Shown: one piece after another, positions 1 through 4,653 of the stretch
How positions within the stretch are numbered: the stretch's first letter is position 1
Layout of the letters: each line of letters begins with the position of its first letter
Source of the DNA: an uncultured Actinomyces sp.
Lineage (GTDB): Bacteria > Actinomycetota > Actinomycetes > Actinomycetales > Actinomycetaceae
Assembly (NCBI GenBank): GCA_916719935.1
Contig: CAKAPY010000079.1
Span: forward strand, 1 to 6,502
Length of the DNA stretch: 6,502 nt
Reading direction: 5' to 3'
Program-made: the position numbers and the translations under genes
Notes under the pieces: generated by a model
The model's input: the letters and a program-made list of their open reading frames with translations, nothing else
Told to the model about the DNA's origin: nothing
The model's database searches: none

Positions 1-195
1 GATATCGACGCCTACGTGTCAGTCCTGCGATCGAATGCCCGCGAGCGCGCTTTGGAGAAGGAACGCGAAGCGAAGCAGCAAAAGGAACAGCAGGAACGCG
101 AGCAAAATCAGAACAACCAGCAGGGACAAGAAGGCCAAGGTTCCACAGGCGATAATTCCGCCAATTCCTCGGCCAATCAGGAAGGGGGTCAGTAA
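1..195 (+). CDS. 3' end of upstream gene, probably PP2C-family Ser/Thr phosphatase (PstP-like), partial
   Basis: An open frame enters from the left edge and gives 64 residues before TAA at 193-195. It starts DIDAYVSVLRSN, then becomes strongly charged and Gln-rich (Arg/Glu/Lys/Gln, about residues 14-36) and ends in an Asn/Gln/Gly/Ser-rich tail finishing NQEGGQ. No catalytic motif is in view, because the diagnostic PP2C domain would lie outside the window. The identification rests on context: in actinobacteria the gene directly before rodA-pbpA-pknA-pknB is usually pstP, whose product has a cytoplasmic phosphatase domain, one membrane helix and a C-terminal extracytoplasmic part. If that holds, this tail lies outside the membrane. 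The low-complexity segment may be coiled or disordered. The stop overlaps the next start by one base (TAATG), so the two genes are probably co-translated. The frame is well supported; the function is inferred from position only. Confidence 0.65.
   Translation, partial: DIDAYVSVLRSNARERALEKEREAKQQKEQQEREQNQNNQQGQEGQGSTGDNSANSSANQEGGQ
183..188 (+). promoter_or_regulatory. Ribosome binding site of rodA-like gene
   Basis: The purine run AGGGGG sits six bases before the ATG at 195. It lies inside the last codons of the upstream gene. It supports the ATG that overlaps the upstream TAA as the true start. Confidence 0.6.
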
Positions 196-1613
196 TGGCA
201 ACCGTGTCCATTAACCCCGTTCGTCCCCGGCGTTTTCTTGAGCTTGTCCTTATGCTCCTAGCGCTAGCCGTCGGCATTGGTGGCTATGTCATCACCAGTA
301 TCAACCGGACTGGCGAGCCCCCGGCAAACCTCGGACTTCACATCGGAATTTTGCTTACCATCGCAATCCTTGCCGAAATCGGAGTCCACTTCTTGGCTCC
401 CTACGCTGATCCCGTTATTTTGCCGGTCGCTGTTGCGCTCACCGGCATGGGTTTGGCGATGATCTACCGCATTGACCTCTCATTGCACGCGCTGGGCATG
501 GATACGGTTGGCATGCGTCAAATGATGTTCGTCGGCATTGCAATTGCGTTGGCCGCAGTCATTTTGGTTGTGATTCGTGACCACCGGATCCTGCGTCGCT
601 ACACCTACACTTTTGGCCTGCTTTCGCTTGTCCTGCTCCTTCTTCCGATGATTCCCGGACTGGGTAAGGAAACCTACGGTGCACGCGTGTGGATCAGCCT
701 CGGACCGCTGTCAATGCAGCCCGGTGAGCTCGTCAAGATCACGCTGGCAATCTTCTTCGCGGGTTACTTAGTGAACAATCGCGATAATCTCGCGATTGGC
801 GGCCCCAAGGTTCTGGGCATGCGGATGCCCCGCGCTCGCGACCTTGGACCAATCTTGGTCGTGTGGCTTGTGGGAGTAGCCATCCTGGTTCTTCAACGGG
901 ATCTGGGGACCTCGCTGCTCTTCTTTGGCCTTTTTGTTGCGACCCTGTATGTCGCCACAAATCGTGTCTCTTGGCTGGTCATTGGCTTCCTCATGTTCGT
1001 CCCTGCGGTTCTTGTCGCCATCAGCACCTTCAGCCACGTTCGTGCTCGCTTCTCGGTCTGGCTCAACGCCCTTGATCCCGAGGTCTACAACGCTCAAGCC
1101 GGCGGCTCTTACCAGCTGGTCCAAGGCCTCTTCGGCCAGGCCTCGGGCGGGCTATTGGGAACGGGCTGGGGTCGCGGCTATCCCCAGCTTGTCCCCCTGG
1201 CCAACTCGGACTTCATCCTCTCTTCTTTCGCCGAAGAGCTTGGAATTACTGGCCTTGCGGCGATTTTGGTCCTGTACTTGATTCTTATTGAACGAGGCAT
1301 GCGTGCGGCAATCGGCGTGCGCGACGGCTTCGGAAAGCTTCTTGCCACGGGTCTGAGCTTCTCCTTCGCAATCCAGATTTTCGTGGTTTTGGGCGGCATC
1401 ACCCGGCTGATTCCACTCACCGGCCTAACCGCTCCTTTCTTGGCTGCCGGCGGCTCTTCGATGGTCTCCTCATGGCTGGCTGTTGCTCTTCTCATCCGCG
1501 TATCGGATGCTTCACGTCGTCCTTCGGCGCCCTCAACCTGGACTTCGGGCAATCTCCCCGTTGTTGATGCCAAGAAGCGTCACACCCCCGAACACGCGGG
1601 AGGTCGCCTGTGA
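195..1613 (+). CDS. rodA: SEDS-family peptidoglycan glycosyltransferase, RodA/FtsW type
   Basis: This 472-residue polytopic membrane protein belongs to the SEDS family (RodA/FtsW/SpoVE), which polymerises glycan strands from lipid II at the cytoplasmic membrane together with a class B PBP. About 12 hydrophobic segments can be seen, for example near residues 14-34, 46-67, 71-91, 108-127, 217-233, 238-255, 258-278, 383-402 and 414-436. Family signatures are present: GARVWISLGPLSMQPGELVK at 162-181, QRDLGTSLLF at 234-243, ANSDFILSSFAEELG at 336-350 and a Pro-Phe-x-x-x-Gly-Gly-Ser-Ser end at 414-422. Asp339 in the NSDF motif matches the Asp shown to be essential in other SEDS proteins. The length is close to the roughly 470 residues of mycobacterial RodA. 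A hydrophilic basic tail of about 35 residues follows the last helix. It overlaps the following pbpA by four bases. RodA is preferred over FtsW because of the pbpA-pknA-pknB context; motif content alone does not separate the two. Confidence 0.93.
   Translation: MATVSINPVRPRRFLELVLMLLALAVGIGGYVITSINRTGEPPANLGLHIGILLTIAILAEIGVHFLAPYADPVILPVAVALTGMGLAMIYRIDLSLHALGMDTVGMRQMMFVGIAIALAAVILVVIRDHRILRRYTYTFGLLSLVLLLLPMIPGLGKETYGARVWISLGPLSMQPGELVKITLAIFFAGYLVNNRDNLAIGGPKVLGMRMPRARDLGPILVVWLVGVAILVLQRDLGTSLLFFGLFVATLYVATNRVSWLVIGFLMFVPAVLVAISTFSHVRARFSVWLNALDPEVYNAQAGGSYQLVQGLFGQASGGLLGTGWGRGYPQLVPLANSDFILSSFAEELGITGLAAILVLYLILIERGMRAAIGVRDGFGKLLATGLSFSFAIQIFVVLGGITRLIPLTGLTAPFLAAGGSSMVSSWLAVALLIRVSDASRRPSAPSTWTSGNLPVVDAKKRHTPEHAGGRL
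1598..1604 (+). promoter_or_regulatory. Ribosome binding site of pbpA
   Basis: GGGAGGT lies within the last codons of the rodA-like gene, five bases before the GTG at 1610. It supports a GTG start with a four-base GTGA overlap. Confidence 0.75.
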
Positions 1614-3067
1614 ATACCCAGATTCGCCGTCTTTTCGTCGTCGTTTTGATGATGTTTGCGGCCCTTGGTCTGATTGTGACGAATAATCAGGTCATTCAGG
1701 CACCATCTCTCAATGCCGATGGACGCAATCAGCGAACCATTCTTCATGCCGCCGAAGTTGACCGCGGCCCCATCATCGTTGCTGGAGAAGCCATCGCTTC
1801 TTCAAAGAAGATCGAGAATTCTTCGCGCTACCAGCGTTCCTATGCCCAGGGTCCCCTCTACGCTCAGACAACGGGCTACTTCTCTGCGGCTTTCTCTCAA
1901 TCTACTGGGATGGAAGCAGCGGCTGAAGACATTTTGGATGGGCAGTCTCAGGTTCTTCTCGCCCAGCGCTTCCGTAAGCTTTTCGCCGGGCAAAACCGCC
2001 AAGGTGGTGGCGTCGTTTTGACGCTCAACCCGGAGATGCAAAAGATCGCGGCTGAGAAACTGGGGAATCGCAAGGGCGCAGTTGTTGCTCTGGACGCCAA
2101 GACCGGTGCGGTCTTGGCCATGTATTCTTCACCTTCCTACGACCCCAATTCTCTGGCGATCTTCGATTCGCAGGAAGCCAATACCGCTTACACGAATCTC
2201 ATTAACGATCCCTCGAAGCCCCTGTACAACCGCGCGATCGCAGGTGACTTGTATGCACCCGGATCGACCTTCAAGATCCTGACAACCATTGCGCTTCTTG
2301 AAAAGGGCGTGGTCACTCCGGAAACAGAGATGGACTCCCCCGTCTCAACCACGCTTCCCGGAACGGCCACCTCGGTGTCAAATATTGAATCAGCCGAATG
2401 CGGCAACGGACACCCAACCCTTTCTGAAGCCTTTGCGCGTTCGTGCAACACAACCTTTGTCCTGGCCAGCGAGAAACTGACACACACGGATTTGGCAGAT
2501 GTGACAAACCGTTTTGAGTTCGGAACCTCCCAAAAGATTCCGCTCAGTGTTACCCCTTCTCAATTCCCAGATTCAACGGATTCTGCGCAGTTGGCGATGA
2601 GCGCAATCGGCCAGTACTCGGTCAAGGTCACTCCTATGGAGATGGCGATGATCGCACAGACCATTGCCAATAAGGGAACAATGATGCGTCCCTACCTGAT
2701 TTCTCAGATCGTTGATTCTGATCTTCAGGTTCAATCGCAAACCTCACCAATCCGCGTGGGCCAGAAGATCACCCCCGAGATCTCTTCCCAAATGACGCAG
2801 ATGATGACCGGCGTTGTTTCCCAGCCCTATGGAACCGGAACCTCCATGGCAATTCCAGGAGTTTCCGTTGCAGCCAAGACCGGAACCGCTGAATTAGGCG
2901 ATGGCTCCGGCCGTGCAAATGCCTGGGCAGTTGGCTTCGCCCCCGCTGATAACCCGCAGATCGCCTTCGCGGTACTTGTTGAAGGCGATGAATCCCATCC
3001 CGTCCCGCACGGTGGAACCGATGCGGGCCCCATCGCACGTGCACTTCTCCAGGAGGGTCTGAAGTGA
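1610..3067 (+). CDS. pbpA: Class B penicillin-binding protein, D,D-transpeptidase PbpA
   Basis: This 485-residue protein makes peptide cross-links in peptidoglycan and is the probable partner of the adjacent SEDS polymerase. A short basic N-terminus (MNTQIRR) is followed by a single membrane anchor at about residues 8-25, so the rest lies outside the membrane. The segment around residues 38-65 (GRNQR, then DRGPI) resembles the N-terminal part of mycobacterial PbpA. The transpeptidase domain starts near residue 155 (GAVVALDAKTGAVLA) and carries all three active-site motifs: Ser219-Thr-Phe-Lys222, with Ser219 the acylated nucleophile; Ser278-Cys-Asn280; and Lys423-Thr-Gly425 in KTGTAE. Length and layout match mycobacterial PbpA (about 490 residues), with no transglycosylase domain and no C-terminal PASTA domain. 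The GTG start is supported by a well-placed ribosome binding site and by the GTGA overlap with rodA. It also overlaps pknA by GTGA. The mycobacterial homologue is a substrate of PknB, which fits the kinase genes just downstream. Confidence 0.95.
   Translation: MNTQIRRLFVVVLMMFAALGLIVTNNQVIQAPSLNADGRNQRTILHAAEVDRGPIIVAGEAIASSKKIENSSRYQRSYAQGPLYAQTTGYFSAAFSQSTGMEAAAEDILDGQSQVLLAQRFRKLFAGQNRQGGGVVLTLNPEMQKIAAEKLGNRKGAVVALDAKTGAVLAMYSSPSYDPNSLAIFDSQEANTAYTNLINDPSKPLYNRAIAGDLYAPGSTFKILTTIALLEKGVVTPETEMDSPVSTTLPGTATSVSNIESAECGNGHPTLSEAFARSCNTTFVLASEKLTHTDLADVTNRFEFGTSQKIPLSVTPSQFPDSTDSAQLAMSAIGQYSVKVTPMEMAMIAQTIANKGTMMRPYLISQIVDSDLQVQSQTSPIRVGQKITPEISSQMTQMMTGVVSQPYGTGTSMAIPGVSVAAKTGTAELGDGSGRANAWAVGFAPADNPQIAFAVLVEGDESHPVPHGGTDAGPIARALLQEGLK
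3051..3057 (+). promoter_or_regulatory. Ribosome binding site of pknA
   Basis: AGGAGGG lies in the last codons of pbpA, six bases before the GTG at 3064. This near-consensus site fixes the pknA start at the GTGA overlap. Confidence 0.8.
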
Positions 3068-4653
3068 GCGATCCCAAACCAACACGGGCACCAAACCAGC
3101 TGGCCGGGCGAGTCCTGGGCGGCAGGTATCTGCTGCTTTCCCTCATTGCTCAAGGAGGAATGGGCGAGGTCTGGAAAGCACGAGATCGCGTTACCGGCCG
3201 CATTCTTGCTGCGAAGGTCTTGCGTCCCGAGTTATCCGGGCAGGAACTTTCGCTCTCCCGCTTGCGCATTGAAGCGCGTAACGCGATGAGCGTTGAGCAT
3301 CCAAATATCGCAAATGTCTTGGATTCGGGCGAAGAAAACGGTCGCGGCTGGATCATTATGGAGCTGGTTGAAGGACGCCCTTTGACCGATTACCTGCGCG
3401 GTGGCCAGTCTTTGGCTCCCGAATACCTCATGCCCATTCTCATGCAGATTGCGATGGCTTTGGGTGCGGCAGCTCAAGCAGGTGTCGTCCATCGCGATAT
3501 CAAGCCCGCAAACGTACTCATCCGACCCGACGGCATGGTTAAGCTGACGGATTTCGGTATTTCTCGTACAGATTCGCAGATTGATCTGACCGCCGATGGC
3601 ATGGTGATGGGAACCGCTCAGTACCTTCCCCCCGAGCAGGCAATGGGAGAGAAGGCAACCTCACTGGGCGACCTTTACGCTCTGGGTGTGATTGCCTACG
3701 AGGCCGCGGCCGGAGTTCGTCCTTTCACCGGGAAGTCCCAGGTCGATATTGCCTTCGCCCACGTCAATGAACCCGTTCCCTCGCTTCCGGATACGGTTCC
3801 CGCTCCCCTTGCTCAAGTGATCTACCGCTTGTTGGATAAAGATCCACAGCAGCGTCCCGCATCGGGCTCTGGACTTGTTCGTGAACTGGTTGCGGCAGCC
3901 AGTGAGATGGGCGTTTCCCTTCAGGCACGTCCGCTCCCTGCCCCAACCGTTCCCGCTCCGCAGCACGGTGCTCCACCGACTCCGGGTGAACCCGCAGTCG
4001 AAACTCGTGTCAACCCTGTGCCTCGACGCAGTGCGCCGATTCACCACACGCACCGTCGTTCCCTTCCCGAGGACATGCTTGAGCCCGTCGATCTCGATGC
4101 ACAGGCAGCACAGCCTTCGCTGGCAGCCCGCCCTGTGACACCGACGCGCACGCCCGAGGCCTCGCACAAGGATTCCCCATCGCGCCCCTCCCTCTCCTCC
4201 CGTATTTCTGCGGCCTCGCGAAGGGAAGGGCAGGGTGACGGACCAGGGCGCAGGGCGCAAAGTCGCAGCACAGCTCCTGCGCTGCACACCCCCGCGCCCG
4301 AGGCCTCGGCACGCAAGGCTCCTACCAGCCCGCAGCGTCCTAAACGGCCTGCTCAGACCACAAGAATCAACCCCGCGCTTTTCCGCTGGCATGCGATCAC
4401 GGAAGAGAACGGAACAATCCTCACGAGCGCTCCCGCAAAGACTCGCTACAATCGTTCTGTTGTGGCGCCGGAGCCAAGCCGCAGTGAGCAAATCGGAAAA
4501 TGGCTGGTCATCTTCCTGATCTCTCTCACAATTTTCTTAATTGCGGTTGCTACTATCCACAACAGATTAGGGTCGCTCCTGCACAGGACAAGTGCAGACG
4601 TCTCACTCAATCAGGAGGTTTCGACATGGCAGAATCCGCCCCTCGAGTTCTAG
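3064..4653 (+). CDS. pknA: Membrane Ser/Thr protein kinase, PknA type
   Basis: This 529-residue eukaryotic-like (Hanks-type) kinase has its catalytic domain at about residues 21-278. Visible motifs are the glycine loop IAQGGMGEV (28-36), catalytic Lys51 in AAK, the probable helix-C Glu70, the catalytic loop HRDIKPAN (143-150, Asp145), DFG (163-165) and GTAQYLPPEQA (183-193). The Ala in place of the first loop Gly (IAxGGMG) is also found in mycobacterial PknA. A Pro/Ala/Ser/Arg-rich, probably disordered linker runs from about 284 to 475. One membrane helix follows (about 479-498) and then a tail of about 30 residues outside the membrane with no PASTA domain. Lack of PASTA and position just before a PASTA kinase identify it as PknA rather than PknB. 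It is longer than mycobacterial PknA (431 residues), mainly in the linker. Asp178 stands where the second activation-loop Thr is expected. It overlaps pbpA by four bases and pknB by 28 bases. By homology it acts on division and wall-synthesis proteins. Confidence 0.93.
   Translation: MSDPKPTRAPNQLAGRVLGGRYLLLSLIAQGGMGEVWKARDRVTGRILAAKVLRPELSGQELSLSRLRIEARNAMSVEHPNIANVLDSGEENGRGWIIMELVEGRPLTDYLRGGQSLAPEYLMPILMQIAMALGAAAQAGVVHRDIKPANVLIRPDGMVKLTDFGISRTDSQIDLTADGMVMGTAQYLPPEQAMGEKATSLGDLYALGVIAYEAAAGVRPFTGKSQVDIAFAHVNEPVPSLPDTVPAPLAQVIYRLLDKDPQQRPASGSGLVRELVAAASEMGVSLQARPLPAPTVPAPQHGAPPTPGEPAVETRVNPVPRRSAPIHHTHRRSLPEDMLEPVDLDAQAAQPSLAARPVTPTRTPEASHKDSPSRPSLSSRISAASRREGQGDGPGRRAQSRSTAPALHTPAPEASARKAPTSPQRPKRPAQTTRINPALFRWHAITEENGTILTSAPAKTRYNRSVVAPEPSRSEQIGKWLVIFLISLTIFLIAVATIHNRLGSLLHRTSADVSLNQEVSTWQNPPLEF
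4003..4017 (+). other. T-x-[IV]-x-P linker motif, copy 1 (PknA Thr314-Pro318)
   Basis: The linker of PknA reads Val-Glu-Thr-Arg-Val-Asn-Pro here. The same pattern recurs at 4360-4374 in PknA and at 5604-5618 in PknB with different codons. It is a candidate phospho-Thr or docking site; that role is inferred. Confidence 0.4.
4151..4164 (+). repeat. 14-base direct repeat with inner palindrome, copy 1
   Basis: CGCCCGAGGCCTCG occurs here and again at 4295-4308, 144 bases (48 codons) apart and in the same frame. Its last 10 bases, CGAGGCCTCG, form a perfect palindrome. Both copies encode Pro-Glu-Ala-Ser in the PknA linker, so a coding explanation is enough. Confidence 0.55.
4295..4308 (+). repeat. 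14-base direct repeat with inner palindrome, copy 2
   Basis: This is the second exact copy of the 14-mer at 4151-4164. The surrounding peptides are related but not identical (Thr-Pro-Glu-Ala-Ser-His-Lys versus Ala-Pro-Glu-Ala-Ser-Ala-Arg-Lys), which fits local drift or slippage in low-complexity coding DNA. Confidence 0.55.
4360..4374 (+). other. T-x-[IV]-x-P linker motif, copy 2 (PknA Thr433-Pro437)
   Basis: Thr-Thr-Arg-Ile-Asn-Pro lies about 45 residues before the membrane helix of PknA. It uses codons aca aga atc aac ccc, whereas copy 1 uses act cgt gtc aac cct, so the likeness is at protein level and not from a recent DNA duplication. Confidence 0.4.
4613..4619 (+). promoter_or_regulatory. 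Ribosome binding site of pknB inside pknA
   Basis: AGGAGGT, the strongest ribosome binding site in the window, lies six bases before the ATG at 4626 and well inside pknA. It decides the pknB start and so establishes the 28-base pknA-pknB overlap. Confidence 0.85.

Noticed and set aside
19..201. Minus-strand ORF of 60 residues that looks like a very hydrophobic Leu/Phe-rich membrane peptide
   Set aside because: It is the antisense of the Gln/Lys/Glu-rich tail: CAG, CAA, GAA and AAG read backwards give Leu and Phe codons. The plus frame has a natural stop joined to the next start and fits the operon.
768..1573. Minus-strand ORFs opposite the rodA-like gene (768-1124 and 1178-1573)
   Set aside because: Both are shadows of codons for SEDS motifs and membrane helices on the plus strand and show no motif of their own.
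195..1613. Annotation of the SEDS gene as ftsW instead of rodA
   Set aside because: The conserved motifs are shared by both subfamilies. The pairing with pbpA followed by pknA-pknB is the rodA arrangement, while ftsW usually sits in the mur/fts cluster. A phylogenetic tree would decide.
4155..4308. The two CGAGGCCTCG palindromes as a regulator's operator pair
   Set aside because: They lie deep inside a coding frame, 144 bases apart and far from any plausible promoter, and the in-frame Pro-Glu-Ala-Ser coding explains them.
3661..4491. Minus-strand ORF of 276 residues opposite pknA, the longest antisense frame
   Set aside because: Its product is Arg/Gly/Cys-rich with no recognisable motif. 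It lies against the GC-biased kinase linker, and the plus strand encodes clear kinase motifs over the first part. I see no convincing ribosome binding site or family likeness.
4541..4569. Possible internal promoter for pknB: TTGCGG, 17 bases, AGATTA
   Set aside because: The -10 element matches the consensus poorly, and the sequence encodes the PknA membrane helix. The AT-richer composition is explained by hydrophobic codons.
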